From positions 62,001-126,000 of the forward strand of contig NZ_VOJI01000006.1 in NCBI RefSeq assembly GCF_007923445.1: 64,000 nucleotides of DNA, in the 5' to 3' direction. The notes under the pieces were generated by a model, which was not told where the DNA came from, did not search any database, and was given only the letters and a program-made list of their open reading frames with translations. Position numbers and translations under genes: made by a program. Within the stretch, counting starts at the first letter, position 1; each line of letters starts with the position of its first letter. Below are positions 44,821-53,974 of this stretch, piece after piece. Source of the stretch: Puniceibacterium confluentis. Its GTDB lineage: Bacteria; Pseudomonadota; Alphaproteobacteria; Rhodobacterales; Rhodobacteraceae.

Positions 44821-47800
44821 ATGCTCGACTACCGCGACTCGATCCTGACCCTTGCCCGTCAAGACCCCGATGCCACGGCGGTCATGGATGCCGGTGGCGC
44901 GGTGAGCCGCGGCGCGCTGGCGCGGCAGGCGGGCGGGGTGGCGGCCTGGGCGTCGGCAGTGCCCGACACCGCCGCCAAAACCCGGATCCTGGCCATTCTG
45001 GCACCTGCGGGGGCGGCGCAGATCGCCGGTATGCTTGGGGTTGCGGCCAGCGGCGCGGCATTCATGCCCATTGATCCGACCCTGCCGCCTGTCCGGATCC
45101 GCGCCATGCTGGAGCGGGCCGGACCGGCTGGGCTGCTGCATTCGCAGGGCCTGGGAGAGCTTGCCCACACCCTTGCACCGGATCTGCCCCGGGCGGCGCT
45201 GGAGCAGATCGCCCCGGCGGCACTGGAACTGAAAGCGATGCGTCCCGATGCGGCGGCTTACGTGATGTTCACATCCGGGACCACCGGCACGCCAAAAGGC
45301 ATCCTCGGGCGATACAAGAGCCTGAACCATTTCCTGACCTGGCAGCGCGACACCTTTGCGCTGGACGCCACCACGCGCTCTGCGCAACTGGCGCCGGTCA
45401 CCTTTGACGTCAGCCTCCGCGACGTTCTGCTGCCACTGTCGCTGGGCGGCGTTGTCACGGTGCCGCCACGGGATGTGATCGCGGCGCCGCGTCAGTTGCT
45501 GGGCTGGTTGCGCGACCACGAAGTGACGCTGCTGCATTGCGTGCCCAGTCTGCTGCGGCTTCTGACCTCGGAACTTGAACTGGCACCGGAACAGTCCGGG
45601 GACGCGGGTTGCGCGCCCCCGGACACGCTGCGGCATCTGTTCCTGGCCGGAGAGCCGCTGTTGGGCAGGGACGTCAAGGCCTGGCGCGCCGCGGCGGGCC
45701 AGGCCGCCAAGGCCACGGTCGTCAATCTCTATGGCCCCTCCGAGACGACTCTGGCCAAGGTTTTCGCCCAAATCGGCGCAGATGAGGATCTGCCGGACGG
45801 GATGCTCCCGATCGGCCGGTGCCTGCCGGACACCGATGTGCTGATCCTGAAACCGGACCGGCCGGCTGTGCCGGGTGAAATCGGGGAAATCTGCATCCGC
45901 ACCGGGTTTCCCTCACTGGGGTATCTGAACGATCCGGAGGCGACCCGTGCCGGGTTTCAGCGAAATCCCTTTGGCACCGAGGCCAATGACATCCTGTACC
46001 GCAGCGGCGACATGGGCAGGTGGCGCCCGGACGGGCAGATCGATTGCCTGGGTCGGCGCGACTCTCAGGTCAAGATTGCGGGCAACCGGGTGGAAGGAGC
46101 CGAGGTCGAGGCGACGTTGCGCGGGTTTTCAGGTGTGACAGGCTGCACCGTGGTCATAAACCGGGACGATCCGGTCGACCCGTTCCTGGTGGCCTATGTC
46201 ACAGGCGGGCCGTCGGCCGGGAGCGCGGAAACCCTGCGGGAGACGTTGCGAGGCTGCCTGCCTGACTACATGGTGCCGCGTTTCATCGTGCCGCTGGCCG
46301 CCTTGCCGGTGCTGATGAACGGCAAGATCGACAAACGCGCGCTGCCCAGACCCGAAGCGCTGGTCCACGGCGATGCAGGCCCTGTTGCGGCGGCCACGGA
46401 AACCGAGCGCAAGATCGAAGCGATCTGGCAGCAGATCCTGCGGCTGGAGACGGTGGGGGTCGAGACCCCGTTTGCCAATCTCGGCGGTGATTCCCTGAAG
46501 GCGATCAAGGTGTTGGGCGCAATCTATCGTGAAACCGGGGTGGAGCTGCGGATCGCCGATTTTTTTGCGGCCCGTACCATTCGGGCGCTGGCGCAGATGC
46601 TGGACGGGCAAGCCGCCGACACCGCGACCAGAGCCGCGATGGCACCGATCCCGAAAGCGCCCGTTGCCGCGCATGATCCGCTGTCGGATGCGCAGGAACC
46701 GCTGTGGGCGATGCAGAAGATCGGGCTTGCACCGGTGGTCTACAACCTGTGTTTCGGGTTCCGCGCCGACGCGGATATCGATCTCGCGCGGCTGGAGCGT
46801 GCGTTTGTCCACCTGATTCAAAGCCACGAAATTCTGCGCACCTGCATCCAGGAGATCGACGGCGTGCCGCGTCAGGTCGTCATGCCAGATCCCGGGTTCC
46901 GCATCGAAACCACGGAGTTGCCCGGCACGGATTTTGACGGCGCGGCCCAGGCGCTGCTGAACCGGGAACGTCAGCGGCCCTTTGACCTTGGGGTGGCGCC
47001 CCTGCTGCGGGTGGTTGCGGCCCGGCGCGGGGGCGCGGAACCGGTGTGTCTGGTGATCTCGTTCCATCATGCCATCTGTGACGGTCAGTCGCTGAACACG
47101 GTGGTCGAGCTGATCGGGCAGGCCTATGCCACGGATGCGCCGTTACCGGTGCCCACGGTGCAGTATCGCGACGCCATCGCCTGGCAGACCGCGCGCCTTG
47201 CCGCCGCGGAATCCGCCCGTCTGAGCGATTTCTGGCAAGCCACGCTTGACGGCGCGCCGCGCGGGATCGACCTGCCGGAATCGCATCCGCGACCGGCCCG
47301 CCAGCAGTTTGCGGGGGCCACGGTGCGACACGACCTTCCAGAGGGGCTGGCCCGGGACCTGTCGGCATTGGCGCAGCGCCGTGACAGCACTCTGTTCAAC
47401 ACCCTGCTCACCGGGCTGGCGATCACGCTGGATCAGCGCGCCGACCAGGGGGACATGGTCATCGCCACCCCGGTGCTTGGGCGCAACCACCCGGATCTTG
47501 CCGACCAGATAGGCTTTTTCGCCAACACCCTCTGCCTGCGCGTGACTCTTGACCGCAAGGCGACAGTGTCCGAGGGGCTGGACCGGGTCACTCAGCGGGC
47601 ACAGGCGGCGCTGGACCATCAAGACTGGCCGTTCAGCCGGCTTGTCGCAGATCTGAACGAGCCTCGGGATCTGTCGCGCAATCCGGTGTGCAACGTCATG
47701 CTGGTGTTGTATGAGGCCGACCGGCCAGAGCTGGATCTGCACGGGGTGACGCTTGCGCCGCTCGGGCGGGACACCGAATGGGCCTTCAGCCGGTTCGATC

Positions 47801-50800
47801 TCGTCTTCCACGTCACCCATGACCGGCGCACCGGCGCGCTGGTGCTGGACCTCAATCACGACACCGCACTGTTTGACAAAGGGCAGGCGGCACGCATCGC
47901 GCGGCATTTCCAGACCATCCTGCAACAGATGGCCACGGCGCCGGACCGTGCCATTGGCGGGCTCAGCCCCTATGACGCCGCGCAGGCGGCGCTGGTCTCG
48001 GCGCTGGACCGCTCCGACCTGGCAGAGCAGGACACAACCCTGACCGCGCTGTTCGCAAAGGTGGTCCAATCCACCCCCGATGCCATGGCCGTGCAGGATG
48101 CGCACAGGACACTCAGCTACGCCGCGCTGGACCACTGGTCGAACGGCATCGCAAAGGCGTTGATCGCGCGGGGTCTCGCGGACGAGGATATCGTGGCGGT
48201 GTCCGGCGCGAACTCGGCTGCCGGCGTGGCGGCGATCCTGGGAATACTCAAGGCCGGCGGCGCCTGGGTGGCCCTGGACGACCGCTGGCCACGCGCACGC
48301 AGGGAACTGGTGCTGCAAAGTGTTGGCGCCCGGTCCGTGCTGGCGGCGGAGTCCACCTGCGCCGATGACGGTGCGCTTCCGGTGCAGGACATCGCCCCCA
48401 GCGCGGTTGCCGTCGATCGCGCCGCGCCAAGCGACCTTGCCTATGTCGTCTTTACCTCGGGATCGACCGGAGCTCCGAAGGGGGTAATGATCGAACACCG
48501 AGCTGTCAGCAACATGCTGCGCCAGCAGATCTCCGCCTTTGACGTCGGTGCCGACAGCCGGGTCCTGCAATTTGCCGCGCCGGTCTTCGATGCCCATGTC
48601 TCGGAAGTGTTTGTCACGCTTCTGTCGGGCGGGCGGCTGGTGGTTCCGAGCCGCGACACGCTGGAAAATCCGGCAGCGCTCCGGCAGGTGATGGCGGATC
48701 ACGGCATCACCCATGTGACCCTGCCGCCCAGCTTTCTCGATGTCGCCCGCGACGTGCTGCCCGCGTCGCTGAAGGTTCTGATCACGGCGGGCGAGGCGGC
48801 GCGCCCGGACGAGACCCGGCGGCTTGCCGCCCGGGTGCGGCTGATCAACGCCTATGGTCCTGCCGAAAATGCGGTCTGTTCGACAATGCATGTGGTCGAT
48901 CCGCGCGACCCGAGCCCCGCAATCCCCATCGGCACCCCGATCAGGGGAAGCGGTCTGGCGTTGCTGGATGGGTCGGGACGGTCGGTGCCGCTGGGGGTTC
49001 CGGGGCAGATCATACTGCACGGCACAGGTCTGGCGCGCGGCTATCTCGGCCAGCCTGAGCTGACGGAAAACGCATTCGCACCCGCCGAGGTGCCCGGAGG
49101 GCGGCGCTATGCCACCGGCGACATCGCCACACTGCGCGACGATGGTGCCGTGGTGTTTCAGGGCCGCCGGGATGACCAGGTGAAAATCTCGGGTCAGCGG
49201 CTGGAGCTGGCCGAGGTCGAGGCCCGGCTGAACGCAGCCCCGGACGTGGCCCGGGCGATTGTCGCGCCGCTTGCCGGAGCTGGCGGGCGCACCACGCTGG
49301 GTGCCTGGGTGCTGAAATCTCCGGGGCCTGTCAGCCTCTGGCCGTCGGTTGCCGAATTCTTTGTCTATGACGATGTGGTTTACCAGGCCATGGCCGGGGA
49401 CCGGGGCCGGAACGCGCGTTACCGAGAAGGCTTCGAACGTCATCTGCCGGGGCAGGTCGTGCTGGAAGTCGGGCCCGGACCCTATGCCATTCTGGCCCGC
49501 ATGGCCATCGAGGCCGGGGCCCGTCATGTCTATGCGGTCGAAATCAACCCCGAAATTGCTGAACGTGCCCGCGCCGCCGTGGCAGATGCCGGATTGCAGG
49601 ACAGGATCACTGTGCTGACCGGCGATGCCACCACGGTGGACCTGCCAAAGCCCGCCGACTGGTGTATCTCGGAAATTGTCGGCGGAATCGGTGGCTCCGA
49701 AGGCGCCGCAGCGATCCTGAACGCCGTGCGAACCAAGCTGCGCAGGCCCGAAAACATGCTGCCCCGCAGCAGCGTCACCCGGATTGCGGCGGTGGACCTG
49801 CCGCTGGCCCAGATCGACCCGGGCTTTTCCCCGGTGGCCGCCGAGTACGTGCGCCGGATCTTTGAGCAGACCGGTCGTCCCTTCGATCTCAGACTGTGTC
49901 TGCGCCGGTTCGACCGCGACCGCCTGCTCAGCGGCTCGGACGTGTTCGAATCTCTGGATTTTACCCGCGACATGGCGCTCGAGGGCAGTCATGACGTCAC
50001 TTTGACCGTGCTGCGCGACGGAAAGATGTCCGGGTTTGTGCTGTGGCTGACACTGGATGTCGGCGCGAACCGGCGAATAGATGTGCTGGGTGACACCTCA
50101 AGTTGGCTGCCGGTCTATGTGCCGCTTGGTCCGGAGGGTTTGGAGGTCGCCGGGGGGGACCACATCAAGCTGCGGATCACCCGGAGCCTGAATGCGCAGG
50201 GACGGCATCCCGATTTTGCCCTGGACGGCGCGGTGGTGCGGCGCGGTGCGCAGGTCGCGCCGATCCACCTTGCGGTGCCACACGTGTCACCGGGGTTCGG
50301 AAACAGCCCGCTGCATGCCCATCTGTTTGACGAGATGGGCGCACCGCGTCTGGTTCCGGACGGTTTCCTGGACGGGGTTCGCAGCCATGCGGCAGAGCAT
50401 CTGCCCCGGTATGCGGTGCCGGGAATCCTGCGCGAGATCGAGACGGTGCCGCGCACCGTGAACGGCAAGCTGGCGCGCGCCGAGCTGCCCGAGCTGGTGG
50501 CGCCGGTCAGCGCGACACCCGAGGGCCCGGCGGAAGTCCCGGATCTGGCCCGGCGCATCGCCGCCGTCATGGCCCGGATGCTCGACCGCGAGAGCATCGA
50601 CCCGACGCTGGGCTTTTTCGAGCTGGGCGGGGATTCGATTTCGGCGGTGCGGGCCGTCGGAGCCCTTGCGGCCCGGGGCATCGAGGTGACGGCAGCCGAG
50701 ATCCTGCACCATCAGAGCGCGGTGGCACTGGCCAGTGTCGCGCGCCAGCCGCAGACCTGTGAGGCTGCGGTGAACCCGGGCCAGGTTTGCGCCCACCCGG

Positions 50801-52077
50801 TTCAGGCGTGGTTTCTCGACCGCTCTGACGGTCTGCGCCAGCGGTTCAATCAATCCGTGCTGGTCAGCCTGCCGACCCGTGGCGACGCCGCCGCCCTCGA
50901 GACGGCGTTGCAGACACTGTTGCGCCGCCACGGCGCCCTGCGCCTGACACTCGACCCCGCAACGGTCAGGATTGCCGAGCCGGACACTGCACCCACCGGC
51001 AGGCTGTTGCAGCTCGAGGATCTGAGCGATGTCCCGCCAGACGCTCTTGCAGACCGGCGCGCGGCGGTGGCTGAACAGGCCCATGCCGAGATCGACCCGC
51101 TGGCAGGACACCTGTTCTCTGCGCGGCTGTTGCGCGACAAGGATCAGGATCAGCTGTTGCTGGTGGCGCATCATCTTTCGGTCGACCTGCTGTCCTGGCA
51201 CACGCTTGTTTCGGAACTGGGCGTTCTGTTGCACGCGCCGCACCGCTCTTTGCCGCCGCTGCGGGCGCGGTACACCCAGATCTGCGCGGCTCTGGCCAAA
51301 GAGGCGGTGTCGCCGACCACAACCACCGAAAAGCCGTATTGGGATGGCGTCGCGCGGTTGGCCGAAACGCTGATCCTGCCGCAACCGGACTGTGCCCAAA
51401 CAAAAGGAATGCTGCAGTTGCGGCTCGACATCCCGGAGTCGGAATGCGCCATGCCGGGGGACAGGGGCACGGGAATGCAGACACGGCTGCTGAGCGCCAT
51501 GGCGCGGGCGGCACAGCAAACCATGGGCTGGCCACGCTCGGTGATCGACCTGGAAACCCACGGTCGCGACCTGCCGCGTCAGGTGCCCGACGCTTCGGGC
51601 AGTGTCGGTTGGTTCACGCGGGTCACACCCGTGGTTGTGAGCGCGCAGAACCAGGCGGATCCGCTGGCCGAACTGCCGCGCGGCGGGCTGGGCTTCGGCT
51701 TGCTGGCCTGGCAGCGCGGTGACGGTGACGCCCTGCGCGAATTCCAGTCGCCCCTTGCACTGAACTACCTTGGGGATTTGTCCACCGATGCCGCGACCGA
51801 GGGCAACGCAGCAGGGCTGCACATCGACTGGGAGGGGTTGGGACAGGCTGTGGACCCCGGGTTCCGCACCGGGCACGGGCTCAGCGTGCTGGCACATGGC
51901 AGCGACACCGGGATGTTCCTGTCACTGAGCGCCGATCCGGCCCTGATCCGCACCGAGGTGGCAGAGACCTTTGGCGCCAACCTGCGGGCCGCACTCATTG
52001 ACGGCGTGACCCGGACCCTGTCTCCGACCCTTGGTGAAATTGACATGGAGGCGCTGGCCGCAGATCTTGGGCTTTGA
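44821..52077 (+). CDS. bimodular NRPS A-PCP-C-A(MT)-PCP-E
   Basis: A 2,418-residue synthetase beginning directly with an adenylation domain (15-510; FTSGTTGTPKG; code D-V-R-H-F-A-L-L-A, unassigned), which must be served by the last C domain of the upstream megasynthase. PCP with Ser558; condensation domain 620-1055 (HHAICDG); second adenylation domain from 1070 (FTSGSTGAPKG; code D-A-S-T-I-A-A-V-C, close to Tyr/Phe codes). Between A8 (GRRDDQVKISG) and A9/A10 (HLPRYAVP, NGKLAR) sits a SAM-dependent methyltransferase of PRMT-like type, about 1500-1830 (VLEVGPGP, VYAVEINPE, SEIVGGIGGSEG). PCP with Ser1939 in the LGGDSI form used with epimerases, then an epimerisation domain 1985-2410 (HHLSVDLLSWHTL, ETHGRD, VGWFT, NYLGD). 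No thioesterase: the chain should move to the C-A-PCP-TE protein. Start ATG with AAGG upstream. Confidence 0.93.
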   Translation: MLDYRDSILTLARQDPDATAVMDAGGAVSRGALARQAGGVAAWASAVPDTAAKTRILAILAPAGAAQIAGMLGVAASGAAFMPIDPTLPPVRIRAMLERAGPAGLLHSQGLGELAHTLAPDLPRAALEQIAPAALELKAMRPDAAAYVMFTSGTTGTPKGILGRYKSLNHFLTWQRDTFALDATTRSAQLAPVTFDVSLRDVLLPLSLGGVVTVPPRDVIAAPRQLLGWLRDHEVTLLHCVPSLLRLLTSELELAPEQSGDAGCAPPDTLRHLFLAGEPLLGRDVKAWRAAAGQAAKATVVNLYGPSETTLAKVFAQIGADEDLPDGMLPIGRCLPDTDVLILKPDRPAVPGEIGEICIRTGFPSLGYLNDPEATRAGFQRNPFGTEANDILYRSGDMGRWRPDGQIDCLGRRDSQVKIAGNRVEGAEVEATLRGFSGVTGCTVVINRDDPVDPFLVAYVTGGPSAGSAETLRETLRGCLPDYMVPRFIVPLAALPVLMNGKIDKRALPRPEALVHGDAGPVAAATETERKIEAIWQQILRLETVGVETPFANLGGDSLKAIKVLGAIYRETGVELRIADFFAARTIRALAQMLDGQAADTATRAAMAPIPKAPVAAHDPLSDAQEPLWAMQKIGLAPVVYNLCFGFRADADIDLARLERAFVHLIQSHEILRTCIQEIDGVPRQVVMPDPGFRIETTELPGTDFDGAAQALLNRERQRPFDLGVAPLLRVVAARRGGAEPVCLVISFHHAICDGQSLNTVVELIGQAYATDAPLPVPTVQYRDAIAWQTARLAAAESARLSDFWQATLDGAPRGIDLPESHPRPARQQFAGATVRHDLPEGLARDLSALAQRRDSTLFNTLLTGLAITLDQRADQGDMVIATPVLGRNHPDLADQIGFFANTLCLRVTLDRKATVSEGLDRVTQRAQAALDHQDWPFSRLVADLNEPRDLSRNPVCNVMLVLYEADRPELDLHGVTLAPLGRDTEWAFSRFDLVFHVTHDRRTGALVLDLNHDTALFDKGQAARIARHFQTILQQMATAPDRAIGGLSPYDAAQAALVSALDRSDLAEQDTTLTALFAKVVQSTPDAMAVQDAHRTLSYAALDHWSNGIAKALIARGLADEDIVAVSGANSAAGVAAILGILKAGGAWVALDDRWPRARRELVLQSVGARSVLAAESTCADDGALPVQDIAPSAVAVDRAAPSDLAYVVFTSGSTGAPKGVMIEHRAVSNMLRQQISAFDVGADSRVLQFAAPVFDAHVSEVFVTLLSGGRLVVPSRDTLENPAALRQVMADHGITHVTLPPSFLDVARDVLPASLKVLITAGEAARPDETRRLAARVRLINAYGPAENAVCSTMHVVDPRDPSPAIPIGTPIRGSGLALLDGSGRSVPLGVPGQIILHGTGLARGYLGQPELTENAFAPAEVPGGRRYATGDIATLRDDGAVVFQGRRDDQVKISGQRLELAEVEARLNAAPDVARAIVAPLAGAGGRTTLGAWVLKSPGPVSLWPSVAEFFVYDDVVYQAMAGDRGRNARYREGFERHLPGQVVLEVGPGPYAILARMAIEAGARHVYAVEINPEIAERARAAVADAGLQDRITVLTGDATTVDLPKPADWCISEIVGGIGGSEGAAAILNAVRTKLRRPENMLPRSSVTRIAAVDLPLAQIDPGFSPVAAEYVRRIFEQTGRPFDLRLCLRRFDRDRLLSGSDVFESLDFTRDMALEGSHDVTLTVLRDGKMSGFVLWLTLDVGANRRIDVLGDTSSWLPVYVPLGPEGLEVAGGDHIKLRITRSLNAQGRHPDFALDGAVVRRGAQVAPIHLAVPHVSPGFGNSPLHAHLFDEMGAPRLVPDGFLDGVRSHAAEHLPRYAVPGILREIETVPRTVNGKLARAELPELVAPVSATPEGPAEVPDLARRIAAVMARMLDRESIDPTLGFFELGGDSISAVRAVGALAARGIEVTAAEILHHQSAVALASVARQPQTCEAAVNPGQVCAHPVQAWFLDRSDGLRQRFNQSVLVSLPTRGDAAALETALQTLLRRHGALRLTLDPATVRIAEPDTAPTGRLLQLEDLSDVPPDALADRRAAVAEQAHAEIDPLAGHLFSARLLRDKDQDQLLLVAHHLSVDLLSWHTLVSELGVLLHAPHRSLPPLRARYTQICAALAKEAVSPTTTTEKPYWDGVARLAETLILPQPDCAQTKGMLQLRLDIPESECAMPGDRGTGMQTRLLSAMARAAQQTMGWPRSVIDLETHGRDLPRQVPDASGSVGWFTRVTPVVVSAQNQADPLAELPRGGLGFGLLAWQRGDGDALREFQSPLALNYLGDLSTDAATEGNAAGLHIDWEGLGQAVDPGFRTGHGLSVLAHGSDTGMFLSLSADPALIRTEVAETFGANLRAALIDGVTRTLSPTLGEIDMEALAADLGL

Positions 52078-52078
52078 G

Positions 52079-52100
52079 CGCCCGGGCTGTCAGCCGGGCG
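52079..52100. terminator. hairpin at the convergent ends of the NRPS and thioesterase genes
   Basis: CGCCCGG and CCGGGCG form a 7-bp GC stem with an 8-base loop that covers the 12-base gap between the two convergent genes and the thioesterase stop codon. No T run follows, so it is a possible bidirectional terminator only. Confidence 0.4.
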
Positions 52101-52803
52101 GTGCGGGAGCACCGGTCAGTTCACACAGCGATTGCGTCATGCGGTGCAAGACTGCGGCGGGCGCATCGCGCAGAAAGAAGTGCCCGCCGTCAAATCGGTG
52201 ATGGTCAAAGGCGCAGCCCGCGTCCGACCAGCCCGCCATGTCGTCGCTCGCCACCAGCGGGTCCTGAAGCCCCGAGAGGGCAATGACCGGAATGGGCAGC
52301 CGGGCCACCTGTCCCGGATCAAAGGTTTCTATCACCGCAAGATCGGCCCGCAGTACCGGCTCCATCAGATCCCAGAGCTCGGGGTAGGTGTCATAGGCAA
52401 GGTTGGCGGGGTCGTAGGCGCGCAGCCGTGCCCGAAGGTCGGTCCCGCCCAGCCGATGCATCTGCACATCGCGCCGCAGGGGCGGTGGTCGACAGGCCGA
52501 CACCACCAGCGCCTGTGGCAACGTCCGGCCAAACCGCATCCGGCGCAGGCAGAGCGCATAGGCGACGATGCCACCCATGGAATGACCGAAAAGGATATGC
52601 GGCCGCTGCCACGAAGCTTCCAGATGCGTCTCCAGCCAGTCGAGCAGGGGGGACATCCGGGCAAAGGGTGTCTCGCCGATCCGGCCTTCGCGCCCCGGCA
52701 GGCAGACCGGACAGACCCGCAACCCCGGACCCGCCTGTTGCGTCCAGGGATGGAAAATCGAAGTGCCGCCACCGGCATAGGGCAGACAGATCAGATCGCG
52801 CAT
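52090..52803 (-). CDS. type II thioesterase of the NRPS/PKS system
   Basis: A 237-residue alpha/beta hydrolase of the GrsT/SrfAD type. It has the N-terminal LICLPYAGGGTSIFHPW, the nucleophile Ser75 in FGHSMGG, Asp in SGLQDPLV and His in FDGGHFFL. Such enzymes remove wrong or stalled acyl groups from phosphopantetheine arms of carrier domains and so keep megasynthases working. It is the last gene of the leftward export operon, 7 bases after the SPFH gene, and it ties that operon functionally to the convergent NRPS operon. Confidence 0.93.
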   Translation of the reverse strand: MRDLICLPYAGGGTSIFHPWTQQAGPGLRVCPVCLPGREGRIGETPFARMSPLLDWLETHLEASWQRPHILFGHSMGGIVAYALCLRRMRFGRTLPQALVVSACRPPPLRRDVQMHRLGGTDLRARLRAYDPANLAYDTYPELWDLMEPVLRADLAVIETFDPGQVARLPIPVIALSGLQDPLVASDDMAGWSDAGCAFDHHRFDGGHFFLRDAPAAVLHRMTQSLCELTGAPAPPG

Positions 52804-52810
52804 CGCCGTC

Positions 52811-53974
52811 TCATGGACTGTCGGGCTGAGGATCGGGCTGCGGCTCGGTTGCCGCGGAGGGGCCTCTCAGCTGTTCAACCGGGGCAAAGACGGACTCCCC
52901 GGACACTTCGCCGTTTTCAAGGTGGCCGGAGGCACCGTCGGGGTTCGGGCGCTGGGTCACGATCTGACCGTCACCGGTTTCGGTGATGTCCATTTTCAGA
53001 GGCGGGAGCAGCGGGCCGGTGTTCGTCGAGGGCTTCTGCGGGGTCAGGTCCATGCCCTGTGTGCTGGTGTCGAGGATAAGCGGCAGACCGGTCTCGGAAT
53101 TGCCGATCACCACCACCTTGGCATTGTTGGATTCCGCCAGTCGCAGTGTCGCCTCGATCCCGCGCCAGCGCAGATAGCTCTCGGAAATCGCCGGAGAGAC
53201 AATTTCCTGAAACCGGCGGATGCCGTGGCCCTCGATCTCCTTGCGGTCACTCTCCAGCCGTTCGGTCTGGACCCGGAACTTGTACTCCTCGACCCGTTGC
53301 GCCTGTTCGAGCTTCAGTTCGATCGCCTCCTGCAGGGCCCTCGGCAGGCGCACGCTCTTGATCAGCGTGTCTTCGAGCACCACCAGATCGGCGGTGTCAT
53401 TCTGCGTCTCGTGCCGGCCGATGCCGTTGGGGTAGTCGTGCGTCACCACACGTTCGTAGATCTCGGTCTGCACCTCGTCGCGCAATACGCTGTACAGCTT
53501 TTCCGCTTCGTGCCGCGAGATCACCTCGCGGGCGACGGACCCGACCACCGGCACCAGCAGCGTCTGCAGGTAGTTGAGACCCACGTTGGTATTGAGCTCG
53601 ACAATGTTGTTTTTCACCGCGCGCCAGCGAAAGGTCAGCGTGATCTCCATGTGCAGGCCGTCGCTCGAGACCACTTCGTAGACCTGGTCAAAGGTTTGCA
53701 GGCGCACGTCGTAGGTATAGAACTTGTCCCACGGCAGAATGACATGCACACCTTCCTCAAGCGGCCCCTCGGAAATCCTGTCGCTCCAGGACACCCGGTG
53801 CCAGACCACGCTGGTATGGCCCACAGGGGTGGTGTGCACCATCAGATCCCACAACAGCACCAAGGCAACGATGCCGATCAGGATCGCAAAGCTCAGACCA
53901 TTGGTAAGGTGCCGCAGGCGTGTCTTGCGGCGGGGGGAGAGTCCGGGAGCGCGGGGCCGGTCAGCTGGGGTCAT
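52811..53974 (-). CDS. SPFH/Band 7 (prohibitin-like) membrane protein
   Basis: A 387-residue protein with one N-terminal membrane segment (about residues 24-43, LSFAILIGIVALVLLWDLMV) followed by a Band 7/SPFH domain (VGHTSVVWHRVSW..., EEGVHVILPWDKFYTYDVRL, then LEDTLIKSVRLPRALQEAIE), a charged coiled-coil stretch (KLEQAQRVEEYKFRVQTERL) and a Pro/Gly-rich C-terminal tail. SPFH proteins form large membrane-bound rings or scaffolds and organise lipid domains and proteases. I start at the ATG at 53974, which overlaps the exporter gene by 14 bases; a longer frame to 54049 is possible. Coupling to the exporter suggests a scaffold for export or protection against the amphipathic product, which is inference. 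Confidence 0.85.
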   Translation of the reverse strand: MTPADRPRAPGLSPRRKTRLRHLTNGLSFAILIGIVALVLLWDLMVHTTPVGHTSVVWHRVSWSDRISEGPLEEGVHVILPWDKFYTYDVRLQTFDQVYEVVSSDGLHMEITLTFRWRAVKNNIVELNTNVGLNYLQTLLVPVVGSVAREVISRHEAEKLYSVLRDEVQTEIYERVVTHDYPNGIGRHETQNDTADLVVLEDTLIKSVRLPRALQEAIELKLEQAQRVEEYKFRVQTERLESDRKEIEGHGIRRFQEIVSPAISESYLRWRGIEATLRLAESNNAKVVVIGNSETGLPLILDTSTQGMDLTPQKPSTNTGPLLPPLKMDITETGDGQIVTQRPNPDGASGHLENGEVSGESVFAPVEQLRGPSAATEPQPDPQPDSP

